Positions 25,974 through 34,869 of a stretch of 64,000 nucleotides of DNA are shown here, one piece after another. The stretch comes from Mycobacterium paragordonae. Its GTDB lineage: Bacteria; Actinomycetota; Actinomycetes; Mycobacteriales; Mycobacteriaceae. Where the stretch lies: contig NZ_CP025546.1 in assembly GCF_003614435.1 (NCBI RefSeq), forward strand, positions 3,534,001 through 3,598,000, read 5' to 3'. Position 1 is the stretch's first letter; every line of letters begins with the position of its first letter. A program made the translations under genes and the position numbers. The notes under the pieces are model-generated. The model worked only from the letters and a program-made list of their open reading frames with translations. It made no database searches and was not told the origin of the DNA.

Positions 25974-27536
25974 ATGACGGATTACGACGCGATCGTGGTG
26001 GGAGCGGGGCACAACGGACTGACCGCCGCGGCCATTCTGCAGCGGGCGGGTCTGCGCACCGTCTGCCTGGAGGCCAACACCTACGCCGGCGGCATGGCGG
26101 CCACCGTCGAGTTGATCGACGGATTCCGTTATGAGATCGCGGGGTCGGTCCAGTTCCCGACGGCGAGCCAGATCACCAAAGAACTGGGTCTGGACACGCT
26201 GCCAACGGTCGAACCCGAGGTGATGTCCACCAACATCGGCGAAAACGGTGAAGAGCCGATGGTCTTCTACCGCGACCCGATGCAGTTGATGACCCACCTG
26301 GGGGAGAAGCACGGCTTTGAGGCGGTCACCGGCATGGCCGAACTGATCGGATGGAGCTGGGGACCGGCAAAAGCGCTGGGCCGCTTCGATGTTCGCAAAC
26401 CGCCGAAGACCCTCGACGAGATGTACGCGTGCGCGGCCAATGAGGCGGAGCGACGGGCCATCCACGAGATGCTGTTCGGTTCGGCGATGGACGTGATCGA
26501 CCGCTATCTGCCCGACAAGGACAAGCACGCGGTGATGCGCGGCATGCTGGCCTTCCTGGCGGTGAACTCAACCTACCGCGGCCCCTATACACCGGGCAGC
26601 GCGACCTGCCTGGCCTTCGCTCTGGCGGTGCCCGACAACAGCACCTCGATGATGACCAAGCTCAAGGGCGGCATCGGCGCGCTCACCGAACATCTGCACG
26701 AGTTGTTCGTCTCCCACGGCGGGGAGATCCGGTTCCGCGCCAAGGTCGAGCAGATTCTCGTCGATCACGGCAACGTGACCGGGGTTCGGCTGCGGGATGG
26801 CTCGGCCGTCACCGCGCCGATCGTGGTCTCGAACCTGGCGCCCGATCTCACCCTGACCGGGCTGATCGATCCCGAACACGTTCCAGCCGAACTTGTTTCG
26901 CGCCTGTCGGGCCGCGATCACCGCGCCTCCTTCATCCAGATGCACTTCGCCCTCGACGGGCTGCCCGAGTTTGCGCCGCCCTATGAGTTGTTGAACGAAG
27001 AGGGCATGCAGATGTCGGTCGGCATCTTCGGCTCGCCCGAAGAGCAGCAGCGGCACTGGGAGAACTGTCGCCGCGGCATCGTCCCGGACAATCCCTCGAT
27101 GGGTCTGCAGATCCCTTCGGTGCACGACCCGGGCCTCGCCCCGCCCGGCAAGCACGCCGCCAGCGCCTACGCGTACGCCTTCCCCGTCGAGGTCGCCCGC
27201 GACCAGCACGGACACCTCAAAAATGAGATGGCGCAACGGGTTATCGACAAGATCAGCAGATTCGCCCCGAATTTCAAGGACATCGTGATTCGCCACATCA
27301 CGTTCGCGCCCTATCACATGAACACCATGTTCGCGGCTCCGGCCGGGGACTTCTGCCACAGCCTGCTGCACCCGGACCTGATGGGTCCAAACCGCCCGGG
27401 TCCGAAGGGCTTCCTGGATTTCCCGATACCGATCACCGGGCTCTACCTCGGCGGCGCCGGATGCCACGGCGGACCGGGCATCACCTTCACACCCGGCTAC
27501 AACGCGGCGTACCAAGCCCTCGAGGACGCGACCTAA
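25974..27536 (+). CDS. FAD-dependent oxidoreductase, phytoene dehydrogenase-like
   Basis: This encodes 520 residues from the ATG at 25974, which follows AGGAGGTCAGTGCG; an in-frame ATG further upstream would run through the operators. The dinucleotide-binding N terminus is YDAIVVGAGHNGLTAAAILQRAG, followed by VCLEANTYAGGMAATVELIDGF typical of the CrtI/amine oxidase fold. The C-terminal FAD motif is LYLGGAGCHGGPGITFTPGYNAA. The substrate is unknown; related actinobacterial enzymes act on carotenoids or other polyenes, but there are no carotenoid genes nearby. Control by the divergent TetR repressor is likely. The last four bases overlap the convergent SRPBCC gene. Confidence 0.88.
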   Translation: MTDYDAIVVGAGHNGLTAAAILQRAGLRTVCLEANTYAGGMAATVELIDGFRYEIAGSVQFPTASQITKELGLDTLPTVEPEVMSTNIGENGEEPMVFYRDPMQLMTHLGEKHGFEAVTGMAELIGWSWGPAKALGRFDVRKPPKTLDEMYACAANEAERRAIHEMLFGSAMDVIDRYLPDKDKHAVMRGMLAFLAVNSTYRGPYTPGSATCLAFALAVPDNSTSMMTKLKGGIGALTEHLHELFVSHGGEIRFRAKVEQILVDHGNVTGVRLRDGSAVTAPIVVSNLAPDLTLTGLIDPEHVPAELVSRLSGRDHRASFIQMHFALDGLPEFAPPYELLNEEGMQMSVGIFGSPEEQQRHWENCRRGIVPDNPSMGLQIPSVHDPGLAPPGKHAASAYAYAFPVEVARDQHGHLKNEMAQRVIDKISRFAPNFKDIVIRHITFAPYHMNTMFAAPAGDFCHSLLHPDLMGPNRPGPKGFLDFPIPITGLYLGGAGCHGGPGITFTPGYNAAYQALEDAT

Positions 27537-27976
27537 CCGCCCTTTTTCACCTTGAGGACGCGCTTGCGCAGCCCTTTGGTGGCCATGTCCATCAACACCT
27601 TCGTGCCCTGCCTGACGAAGAATCCGGGCACCGGCATACTCAGTTCGACTGTCAGGTCGAAGCGCACGCGGGTGGAGTCGCCGTCGGGGGTCAGGGTGTA
27701 GCGCCCGTTCTGCGCCTTCTGCTGCTTGGCCTTGATCAGAGTCCAGCCCACCCCGTCGTCGTACACGGTGTAGGCCAGCTCCTGCTCCTCGCTGAACCCG
27801 ACGAGTTTGACAACCTGCCGGGACTTGAGCGGGTGGCCCTGGTCATCTCGTTCGAGAACTTCGACTTTTTGATGCACCGACGACCAGTCCGGCAGAGTCT
27901 CGATGTCGAACAACACATCCATGATCTCGTCGGGTGTCGCCTCGATGACGACCTCGCGGGATTCGGTGACAGCCAT
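27533..27976 (-). CDS. SRPBCC-fold protein, Rv0854/Rv0856-type
   Basis: This encodes 147 residues, the same length as the M. tuberculosis Rv0854 group. The pattern VTESREVVIEATPDEIMDVLFDIETLPDWSS at the start, KSRQVVKLVGFSEEQELAYTVYDDGVGW in the middle and GTKVLMDMATKGLRKRVLKVKKG in the C-terminal helix fits a polyketide-cyclase/START-like lipid-binding fold. ATG at 27976 is chosen over one three codons earlier. It sits 42 bases downstream of fadB5 in the same orientation, and could be in that transcript. Confidence 0.83.
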   Translation of the reverse strand: MAVTESREVVIEATPDEIMDVLFDIETLPDWSSVHQKVEVLERDDQGHPLKSRQVVKLVGFSEEQELAYTVYDDGVGWTLIKAKQQKAQNGRYTLTPDGDSTRVRFDLTVELSMPVPGFFVRQGTKVLMDMATKGLRKRVLKVKKGG

Positions 27977-28018
27977 GCCGCACACATAACCATGCCGGCG
28001 CCGCCTGAAACCATTCAG

Positions 28019-29023
28019 CTAAGGAACCAGCACGACCTTGCCGATGTTCTCCCGGGCCGCCAGAATCCGATGCGCTTCCGGTGCTTCGGCGAACGGCACC
28101 GCCGCATGTACGACCGGCGACACCGTGCCGTCCTGCAGCGCTTCGCTCAGGGGCGTGATCCACGGCTCGAGGGAACCGCGGTCGTCCCACAACTTGAGCA
28201 TGTTGAGCCCGATAACCGTCTTCGACTCGGAGAGTTGGTCGATCAGGTTGAACCCACGCAGCATCGCCAGCGCGTGCGGCGCGGCCTTGCGCAGCGAACG
28301 CTTCTCACCCTCCTGCATATTCGAGATCCCGTAGCCCACCAGCCGTCCGCCCGGACGCAGCAGGTGATAGGACCGGCGCAGCGAGGTGCCACCGAGAGCG
28401 TCCAAGACCATGTCGTAAGGGCCCAGGCCCTTCCACCAGTTGTCCTGGCGGTAGTCGATCGCACGATCCACCCCGAGTTCGGCGAGCTTGGCGTGTTTGC
28501 CCGGGGACGCCGTGCCGTGAATCTCCGCACCGGCGGCCTTGGCGAACTGAATGGCCGCGATGCCGACACCCCCGGCGGCGGCGTGGATCAGCACCCGCTC
28601 ACCGGCGCGCAACGACCCGTAGCCGTGCAGGCCCGCCCACGCGGTCGCATAGTTCACCGGGACCGCGGCGCCCTGCTCGAAAGTGACCGCCTCGGGCAGT
28701 GCCACGGAGTCGGCCGCGGCGACGTTGACTATTTCCGCGTAGCCGCCGAAACGTGTTCCCGCCAACACTCTTTCGCCGACACGATTGGGATCCACGCCGT
28801 CACCGACGGCGGTCACGATGCCGGCGACCTCATATCCGACGACCGCCGGCAGTTTGGGCGCGTCGGGGTACAGGCCGACGCGGGCGAGATGGTCGGCGAA
28901 GTTGACCCCGGCGGCGCGAACATCGATCCGGAGTTGGCCCGGGCCCGGCGGTGGCGGGTCCGGCCGCTCCTGCACCTTCAGGACCGACGGGTCGCCGTGC
29001 TTGGTGATAACGACTGCGCGCAT
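28019..29023 (-). CDS. fadB5: Quinone oxidoreductase-like FadB5 (Rv1912c)
   Basis: This encodes 334 residues, the same length as Rv1912c. It is a zinc-less medium-chain dehydrogenase/reductase of the quinone oxidoreductase group. Markers are MRAVVITKHGDPSVLKVQ, VNFADHLARVGLYPDAPKLPAVVGYEVAGIV, the nucleotide-binding VLIHAAAGGVGIAAIQFAKAAGAE and YDMVLDALGG. No zinc cysteines are present. Expected activity is NADPH-dependent reduction of quinones or enones. The FadB name is historical and the fatty-acid role unproven. In M. tuberculosis lppC, Rv1910c and furA-katG lie on its far side; those genes are absent here. Confidence 0.92.
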   Translation of the reverse strand: MRAVVITKHGDPSVLKVQERPDPPPPGPGQLRIDVRAAGVNFADHLARVGLYPDAPKLPAVVGYEVAGIVTAVGDGVDPNRVGERVLAGTRFGGYAEIVNVAAADSVALPEAVTFEQGAAVPVNYATAWAGLHGYGSLRAGERVLIHAAAGGVGIAAIQFAKAAGAEIHGTASPGKHAKLAELGVDRAIDYRQDNWWKGLGPYDMVLDALGGTSLRRSYHLLRPGGRLVGYGISNMQEGEKRSLRKAAPHALAMLRGFNLIDQLSESKTVIGLNMLKLWDDRGSLEPWITPLSEALQDGTVSPVVHAAVPFAEAPEAHRILAARENIGKVVLVP

Positions 29024-29053
29024 TGTTGCCTTTCGTGGTTGAGTAGCGTCCGG

Positions 29054-29458
29054 TCAGCCTGTTGCCGTGATTGCTCCGGCCATCCGGGGCAGCACTACAT
29101 CGCGCCAGCCGGGTCCCATACGGCTGAAGGCGGCAGCCATCCGCTGGTCGCCGAGGTCGAATCCGCTGTGCGCGAGGAAGACTCGGGTGCCGGTGCCTTC
29201 TGCCTCGAGTCGCCAGGCCAGCGTCCAGGTCTCGGTGAAGGTGTAGACAAAGCGGTGCGGTGGGTCCACCTCGAGGACCTTGCACGGTTGCTTTCCGTAA
29301 CCGGGCATGTCGAGGGTGAACTGGTGGCCCACAACTGGTGCCACGTCGCCCTCCGCCCACCACAGCCGCATCAGTGCCGGTTCGGTCAGCAGCCGCCAGA
29401 CCTTGCTCGGCGCAGCCGCCACGAACTGGTCCACCTCAATGGTCGGCCCGTCGGTCAT
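29054..29458 (-). CDS. AHSA1/SRPBCC-family protein paired with an ArsR regulator
   Basis: This encodes 134 residues. The sequence TIEVDQFVAAAPSKVWRLLTEPALMRLWW and HRFVYTFTETWTLAWRLEAEGTGTRVFLAHSGFD are typical of activator-of-Hsp90-ATPase-homology/START-like proteins that sit directly after ArsR genes. Its start overlaps the regulator's stop as ATGA at 29455-29458, so the two are translationally coupled. The function of such pairs is generally unknown; a ligand-binding or stress role is assumed. Confidence 0.88.
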   Translation of the reverse strand: MTDGPTIEVDQFVAAAPSKVWRLLTEPALMRLWWAEGDVAPVVGHQFTLDMPGYGKQPCKVLEVDPPHRFVYTFTETWTLAWRLEAEGTGTRVFLAHSGFDLGDQRMAAAFSRMGPGWRDVVLPRMAGAITATG

Positions 29459-29781
29459 TCCAGCTCCTCTGCTGTCTCGGCGAGAGCGGCAAGCCTTGCC
29501 CGCCAGAACTTCTCGAACGGATGCAACCAGTCACCGAGCTCGGCCAGCGGTTCCGCGGTCAGCCGGTAAATACGCCGACGGCCCTGCGCCTCGTCGGCCA
29601 CCAACCCGGCGTCGCGCAACACCTTCAGGTGTTCGGCGACGGCCGGCCGGCTCAGGTCGAACCGTTCGCTGAGCTCCCCGGCGGACAATGACTGGCAACT
29701 CAAGATCTCAAGAAGCTTGCGCCGCACCGGATTTGCCAACGCAGTGAAGATGCGATCACAAATGCGGTCGGGGCTGGCCAC
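29455..29781 (-). CDS. ArsR/SmtB-family transcriptional regulator
   Basis: About 108 residues from a GTG at 29781 (VASPDRICDRIFTALANP); an ATG at 29841 would add 20 residues of no family character and cross the palindrome. The winged helix-turn-helix spans about 10-85: ALANPVRRKLLEIL, then LSAGELSERFDLSRPAVAEHLKVLRDAGLV and GRRRIYRLTAEPL. The CXC-type metal motif of ArsR sensors is missing, so it is not a classical metal sensor. It heads the operon with the SRPBCC gene, and an inverted repeat 12 bases upstream of its start is a likely operator. Confidence 0.9.
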   Translation of the reverse strand: MASPDRICDRIFTALANPVRRKLLEILSCQSLSAGELSERFDLSRPAVAEHLKVLRDAGLVADEAQGRRRIYRLTAEPLAELGDWLHPFEKFWRARLAALAETAEELE

Positions 29782-29792
29782 CCGCGCACTAT

Positions 29793-29812
29793 ATGTCGGA
29801 GATTCCCGACAT
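29793..29812. promoter_or_regulatory. Inverted repeat upstream of the ArsR gene, likely operator
   Basis: ATGTCGG-AGATTC-CCGACAT: perfect 7-base arms around a 6-base spacer. It lies between the divergent ArsR (GTG 29781) and PucR-type (ATG 29811) starts and touches the latter, so one bound regulator could block both. A further GACA/TGTC pair follows at about 29811-29837. Confidence 0.75.
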
Positions 29813-31142
29813 GTCAACTTCTTCCGACACGAAGTGGCCACCCCCGCGCCGGCCCTCTAAGGTTTCCCAGGTGACCGACGACGCGACAGCTGACGTTGTA
29901 CGCGGCTACCTCCTCACGATCGCCTCCCGGCTGCAGCAACGGGTCGACCAGATCAGCTTCACGATCTGCACAGCACTCGTCGCCGAGATACCCGAACTAT
30001 GCGGCGAGGACCGTACGTTCGAGATGCTCGACGCCGGCGTCGCGGCCAACCTCGACACGATCTTCCAGGCGCTGCTGCACGACACTCCGGTCAACCAGAC
30101 CGCTGTGCCCGAACTGGCCACGGACTTCGCCCGCCGTCTCGCCCGGCACGGCGTTCCGGTGAACACGCTGGTGCGCGCCTACCGGCTCGGGCAGCGTCAG
30201 ATGACCGAGCAGCTGTTCACCGAATTGCACAGTCTGCAGATCGAACCGACCATGCAGGTGGCGGTGATCGAGGCGATCACCACGTTCGTCTTCGAGTACG
30301 TCGACTGGGTTTCACAACATCTGGTCGGGGCGCACGAAACCGAGCACGTGCAGATGCTGGAGCACCAGAACAGTATCCGGACGATGCGCGTACGCGACCT
30401 GCTCAGCGACGATACGGCCGTCGCCGTCGACACCGCTTCTGCGGCAATCGATTACCCTCTGCACCTACAGCATCTTGCGCTCATCGTCTGGCACGCGGTG
30501 GACGACGACTTGGCCCAGCTGCAGCGGTTCACCGACGGCTTGGCCGCGGCAGTGGGCGCCTCAGCGAGACCCCTTTTCGCCGCCGTGGACCGCGCCGGCG
30601 CCTGGATTTGGCTGCCGTTCGGATCCGCACCCGGTGAACTCACCGCCCAGATCCGCGATTACACCAACGCGCAACCGGAGTCACTGAACATCGCCATGGG
30701 CGCGCTGGGATCCGGCGTCCAGGGTTTCCGGCGATCCCACCGTCAGGCACTGCGTGCCCGAGAAGCCGCGCTGGCCGCGGAGCGACGACCGCAGGCGTCC
30801 AGACGAGTACTTGTCGCGGCAACCGATCCCGCGGTGATGGCGGCGGCACTGCTGAGCACCGGTATCGGTGAGGTCCGCGGCTGGGTGTCGGACGTCCTCG
30901 GGGATCTGACGTCCGCCACCGAAGACGACGCGGTCCTGCGCGAGACACTGCGGGTGTTTCTGCACCGCGGCTCCACGCACGAAGCCGCGGCACGGGAACT
31001 CAACGTCAGTTTCAACGACCTGCGGAGTCGGGTAGAGCGCGCGGTCGCCCGCCGCGGGCGCCCGATCGAGGATAGGGCCGAGGTCGAACTCGCGTTGTTT
31101 GTCTGCCACTGGTATGGCTCGGCTGTGCTACGGCCGGCCTGA
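29811..31142 (+). CDS. PucR/CdaR-family transcriptional regulator
   Basis: About 443 residues from the ATG at 29811, which has GGAGA eight bases upstream; a GTG at 29871 (VTDDATADVV) is a shorter alternative. The N-terminal two thirds is helical with a central degenerate GGDEF-like region (LALIVWHAVDDDLAQLQRF through ALRAREAAL). The C terminus carries the PucR helix-turn-helix: DDAVLRETLRVFLHRGSTHEAAARELNVSFNDLRSRVERA. Mycobacteria have many such orphan regulators. Its TGA overlaps the ATG of the metallo-beta-lactamase-fold gene, so that gene is its nearest likely target or partner. Confidence 0.87.
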   Translation: MSTSSDTKWPPPRRPSKVSQVTDDATADVVRGYLLTIASRLQQRVDQISFTICTALVAEIPELCGEDRTFEMLDAGVAANLDTIFQALLHDTPVNQTAVPELATDFARRLARHGVPVNTLVRAYRLGQRQMTEQLFTELHSLQIEPTMQVAVIEAITTFVFEYVDWVSQHLVGAHETEHVQMLEHQNSIRTMRVRDLLSDDTAVAVDTASAAIDYPLHLQHLALIVWHAVDDDLAQLQRFTDGLAAAVGASARPLFAAVDRAGAWIWLPFGSAPGELTAQIRDYTNAQPESLNIAMGALGSGVQGFRRSHRQALRAREAALAAERRPQASRRVLVAATDPAVMAAALLSTGIGEVRGWVSDVLGDLTSATEDDAVLRETLRVFLHRGSTHEAAARELNVSFNDLRSRVERAVARRGRPIEDRAEVELALFVCHWYGSAVLRPA

Positions 31143-31846
31143 TGCATCACGTCTGGGAAACGCTCGTCGACAGCGTATATCGGTGCCGGCTGGCCTTCTG
31201 CGACGTCACCATCGGCCTGGTTTGCGGGTCCGGCGCGACGCTGCTCGTCGACACCGGGACCACCCTTGCGGAGGCACGGAGCGTGCAGGCCGATATCCGC
31301 CGGCTCGCGGCACGGCCCGTGACTCATGTTGTGTTGACGCATAAGCACTTTGATCATGTGCTGGGATCCGCGGTGTTCAAAGGAGCCGAAATCTACTGCG
31401 CACCCGAGGTTGTCGAATATCTGGCCTCGGCCCCTGATCAGCTGCGGGCCGACGCGCTGGCATACGGCGCCGATGTGGGGGCGATCGACGAGGCGATTGC
31501 GGCCTTGCGGGTGCCGTCGCGCGGAACCTTGCGGGAGACGGTCGATCTCGGTGACCGCTCGGTCACGATCGCTCACCTCGGTGCGGGCCACACCCGCTCG
31601 GACCTGGTCGTGGTGGCTCCCGCGCGCGAGCCGGGTGAGCAGACCGTGGTATTCACCGGCGACCTGGTCGAAGAATCCGCTGACCCCTCGATCGACGCCG
31701 ATTCCAACGCGGCGGCCTGGCCTGAAACCCTGGACCGATTACTGGCGATCGGCGGACCCGATGCGGTGTTCGTGCCGGGCCATGGGAGGGTGGTCGACGC
31801 CGCGTTCGTCCACCGCCAACGGGATTGGTTGCGATCGAAGGCCTAG
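31142..31846 (+). CDS. Metallo-beta-lactamase-fold hydrolase (Rv1913-like)
   Basis: This encodes 234 residues, against about 250 for Rv1913. The zinc motif THKHFDH is at residues 66-72 (H67, H69, D71, H72). GAGHTRSD around residue 149, TGDLVEES with the bridging Asp and VPGHG near the C terminus complete the binuclear site. It belongs to the group that includes quinoprotein-relay and lactonase-like hydrolases; substrate unknown. There is no signal peptide. Its start shares one base with the stop of the PucR-type regulator gene, so translation is coupled. Confidence 0.87.
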   Translation: MHHVWETLVDSVYRCRLAFCDVTIGLVCGSGATLLVDTGTTLAEARSVQADIRRLAARPVTHVVLTHKHFDHVLGSAVFKGAEIYCAPEVVEYLASAPDQLRADALAYGADVGAIDEAIAALRVPSRGTLRETVDLGDRSVTIAHLGAGHTRSDLVVVAPAREPGEQTVVFTGDLVEESADPSIDADSNAAAWPETLDRLLAIGGPDAVFVPGHGRVVDAAFVHRQRDWLRSKA

Positions 31847-31856
31847 AGAGCGCGAT

Positions 31857-32231
31857 TCAATGGGCAGGCGCGGTACACGCGGCGACGAGCGCGTCGGGGT
31901 CGGTGACGCTGAGCACCAGTACCTTCAGGGTGATCGACTTCCACCAGACACTCGCCGGTACCGGCGGATCCATCGTCAGCTGCACCAGACCCTTGCGCGA
32001 GCCGTTGACCAGCCAGCGGGAGCCCATGACATGCACTCCGGCGGTGAAAACCCGCTCATTGCTCGGCTCGGCGGTCTTGATCGACGACAAGGGAATGTCG
32101 GCGGTGAAGGCCCATCCCATCTTGACGTGAAGGTTGCCGTCCTCGATCCGCAGTTCGGTGTTCTTGGGTCCGAGCCCGACTGCCACCGCCAACGGCCGAT
32201 ACCACCGGTCAAAGCGCAATTCCGTCTGCAC
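31857..32231 (-). CDS. Conserved hypothetical protein, Rv1914c-like
   Basis: About 124 residues from a GTG at 32231; Rv1914c is about 135. The body reads TELRFDRWYRPLAVAVGLGPKNTELRI, then VKMGWAFTADIPLSSIKTAE and MGSRWLVNGSRKGLVQLTMDPPV, then VWWKSITLKVLVLSVTDPDALVAAC. It is mostly beta and looks like a small PH-domain-like or barrel protein, without signal or membrane segment. The frame stays open upstream to an ATG at 32456, but those residues are basic and low-complexity. Function unknown. It is convergent with the metallo-beta-lactamase-fold gene. Confidence 0.72.
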   Translation of the reverse strand: MQTELRFDRWYRPLAVAVGLGPKNTELRIEDGNLHVKMGWAFTADIPLSSIKTAEPSNERVFTAGVHVMGSRWLVNGSRKGLVQLTMDPPVPASVWWKSITLKVLVLSVTDPDALVAACTAPAH

Positions 32232-32503
32232 AGACGTGACGGTACGCCTGGCCGGCCGTCCCGGCGAGAGTTTTGACCGACGGCCCACTTGAATACAAAA
32301 CCTGTTGCACGAGAACGGCTTCTGCCATGACCAGACGGCCGATCGACCGTCACGCCATCGGGCGCGCCGGATAGCCCGGTCGGGGCGCCGGGCGGCGGAG
32401 TTGTGGTGGAATTGGCGAGGTTTCAGCCGGTGATTTAGCTCACGTCTGGTGGGCATACACTCACTGCGTCAGGGGAACCGGGGCTTAGGAGGAGCGGAAG
32501 GCC
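32232..32503. other. Intergenic region upstream of aceA
   Basis: About 270 bases containing the promoters of the divergent aceA and the Rv1914c-like gene. A very strong ribosome binding site, TTAGGAGGAGCGGAAGGCC, precedes the aceA ATG. No operator was identified by eye. Confidence 0.5.
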
Positions 32504-34792
32504 ATGGCCATCGCTGAAACGGACAACGCGGTCCAATCACCGTTCGAGCAAGACGTCGCCGCCACTCAGCGGTACTTCGAGAGTTCGCGGTTCAAGGGCA
32601 TCACCCGCCTCTACACCGCCCGGCAGGTCGTAGAGCAGCGCGGCACGATCCCGACCGACTACACCGTGGCGCGCGAAGCGGCGGCAGCGTTTTTTGAGCG
32701 CCTGCGCGAGCTGTATGCGGAGCAGAAGAGCATCACCACGTTCGGGCCATACTCGCCGGGGCAGGCCGTGAGCATGAAGCGGATGGGTATCGAGGGGATC
32801 TACCTGGGCGGCTGGGCCACCTCCGCCAAGGGGTCCACCACGGAGGACCCGGGGCCCGACTTGGCCAGTTACCCGCTCAGCCAGGTGCCCGACGATGCCG
32901 CGGTGCTGGTGCGCGCGCTGCTCACCGCCGACCGCAATCAGGAGTACCAGCGGCTGAACATGAGCGAGCGGCAGCGCGCGACGGCCACGCGGTATGACTT
33001 CCGGCCGTTCATCATCGCCGACGCCGACACGGGTCACGGTGGGGATCCGCACGTGCGCAACCTGATTCGCCGTTTCGTCGAGGTCGGCGTGCCGGGCTAC
33101 CACATCGAGGATCAGCGCCCGGGCACCAAGAAGTGCGGCCACCAGGGCGGCAAGGTTCTGGTGCCGTCCGATGAGCAGATCAAGCGCCTCAACGCCGCGC
33201 GCTTCCAGCTGGACGTCATGCGGGTGCCCGGAATCATCGTGGCGCGCACCGACGCCGAGGCCGCTAACCTCATCGACAGCCGCGGGGATGAGCGTGACCA
33301 GCCGTTCCTGCTGGGCGCCACGAACTTGAGCATCCCGTCCTACAAGAGCTGTTTCCTGGCGATGATGCGACGTTTCTATGACTCCGGCGTCGAGGAGATC
33401 AACGGCCACCTGCTCTATGCGCTCAGCGACGGCGAATACGAGGCCGCCAATGCCTGGCTGGAACGCCAAGGCATCCTGGATCTCGTTGCCGAGGCCATCA
33501 ACAAGTGGCGCGACAGCGCGGATCTGTCGATCGACGACGTGTACGACGAGGTCGAGTCGAAGTTCGTCGCCGCCTGGGAGGACGCCGCCGGCGTAATGAC
33601 CTACGGCGAAGCCGTGGCCGAGAAACTCGAGTTCGGCGAGAGCGAAGGCGAACCCTCCGGCATGAGCCCCGCGGAATGGCGGGAATTCGCCGGCACCGCA
33701 TCGCTGTTCGCCGCGCGGGCCAAGGCCAAAGAACTCGGTGCCGACGCCAGCTGGGACTGCGAGCTGGCCAAGACGCCTGAGGGGTACTACCAGATCCGCG
33801 GCGGCATTCCCTACGCGATCGCCAAGTCCCTGGCCGCCGCCCCCTTCGCCGACATCCTCTGGATGGAGACCAAGACCGCCGACCTGGCCGACGCGCGCCA
33901 GTTCGCCGAGGCGATCCACGCCGTGTTCCCCGACCAGATGCTCGCCTACAACCTCTCGCCGTCGTTCAACTGGGACACCACCGGGATGACCGACGACGAG
34001 ATGCGTCAGTTCCCGGTCGAGCTCGGCAAGATGGGCTTCGTCTTCAACTTCATCACCTACGGCGGGCACCAGATCGACGGTGTCGCGGCCGAGGAGTTCG
34101 CGACCAACCTCCGGCAGGACGGCATGCTGGCGCTGGCCCGCCTGCAGCGCAAGATGCGTCTGGTCGAATCGCCGTACCGCACGCCGCAGACTCTGGTGGG
34201 TGGGCCACGCAGCGACGCGGCACTGGCCGCGTCGTCCGGCCGCACGGCGACCACGAAGTCCATGGGCAAGGGCTCCACGCAGCACCAGCACCTGGTTCAG
34301 ACCGAGGTGCCCAAGAAGCTGTTGGAGGAGTGGCTGGCGCTGTGGAGCGAGCACTACCAGCTGGGCGAAAAACTGCGGGTCACGCTGCGGCCCCGTCGCG
34401 CCGGTTCGGACGTGCTGGAACTCGGGATCTACGGCGAGGGCGACGAGCAGCTGGCCAATGTCGTGGTCGACCCGATCAAGGACCGGCACGGCCGCAGCAT
34501 CCTGCAGGTGCGCGACCAGAACACCTTTGCCGAGAAGCTGCGGCAGAAGCGGCTGATGACCTTGATCCACCTGTGGCTGGTGCACCGGTTCAAGGCGGAC
34601 GCCGTCTACTACGTGACGCCGACGGAGGACAACCAGTACCAGACCGAGAAGATGAAGTCGCACGGCATCTTCAGCGAGGTCTATCAGGAAGTCGGGGAGA
34701 TCATCGTCGCCGACGTGAACAAGCCGCGCATCGAGGAGCTGCTGAACCCGGACCGGGTGGCGCTGCGCAAGTTGGTCCTCAAAGAGGACTGA
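32504..34792 (+). CDS. aceA: Isocitrate lyase, long form (ICL2), intact
   Basis: This encodes 762 residues. It cleaves isocitrate to glyoxylate and succinate in the glyoxylate shunt and probably methylisocitrate in the propionate cycle. Sequence features are [12 protein letters not shown] (about 170-180, metal and glyoxylate binding), the catalytic KKCGH at 209-213 with Cys211, the [16 protein letters not shown] stretch, and the large helical insertions of ICL2. The C-terminal domain of about 150 residues (from about 605) is the part reported in M. tuberculosis ICL2 to bind acetyl-CoA and activate the enzyme. In strain H37Rv the gene is split into aceAa and aceAb (Rv1915/Rv1916); here it is one uninterrupted frame. 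Confidence 0.96.
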   Translation: MAIAETDNAVQSPFEQDVAATQRYFESSRFKGITRLYTARQVVEQRGTIPTDYTVAREAAAAFFERLRELYAEQKSITTFGPYSPGQAVSMKRMGIEGIYLGGWATSAKGSTTEDPGPDLASYPLSQVPDDAAVLVRALLTADRNQEYQRLNMSERQRATATRYDFRPFIIADADTGHGGDPHVRNLIRRFVEVGVPGYHIEDQRPGTKKCGHQGGKVLVPSDEQIKRLNAARFQLDVMRVPGIIVARTDAEAANLIDSRGDERDQPFLLGATNLSIPSYKSCFLAMMRRFYDSGVEEINGHLLYALSDGEYEAANAWLERQGILDLVAEAINKWRDSADLSIDDVYDEVESKFVAAWEDAAGVMTYGEAVAEKLEFGESEGEPSGMSPAEWREFAGTASLFAARAKAKELGADASWDCELAKTPEGYYQIRGGIPYAIAKSLAAAPFADILWMETKTADLADARQFAEAIHAVFPDQMLAYNLSPSFNWDTTGMTDDEMRQFPVELGKMGFVFNFITYGGHQIDGVAAEEFATNLRQDGMLALARLQRKMRLVESPYRTPQTLVGGPRSDAALAASSGRTATTKSMGKGSTQHQHLVQTEVPKKLLEEWLALWSEHYQLGEKLRVTLRPRRAGSDVLELGIYGEGDEQLANVVVDPIKDRHGRSILQVRDQNTFAEKLRQKRLMTLIHLWLVHRFKADAVYYVTPTEDNQYQTEKMKSHGIFSEVYQEVGEIIVADVNKPRIEELLNPDRVALRKLVLKED

Positions 34793-34816
34793 CCCGCTCG
34801 GATTCTTTCAACACAA

Positions 34817-34856
34817 CGCAATTCGCGCCTGCCCAAACGGACAGGCGCGAATTGCG
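34817..34856. terminator. Bidirectional stem-loop terminator between aceA and PPE-MPTR
   Basis: Perfect 15-base arms (CGCAATTCGCGCCTG and its complement at 34842-34856) around a 10-base loop. It sits in the 77-base gap between convergent genes. On the minus strand the stem is followed by TTGTGTTGAAAG, moderately U-rich; on the plus strand there is no T-run, which is common in mycobacteria. Confidence 0.85.
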
Positions 34857-34869
34857 GTTATGGGATCGG

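Noticed and set aside
32537..34663. A 708-codon open frame antisense to aceA
   Set aside because: Typical antisense shadow of a GC-rich gene; the sense protein is a full isocitrate lyase.
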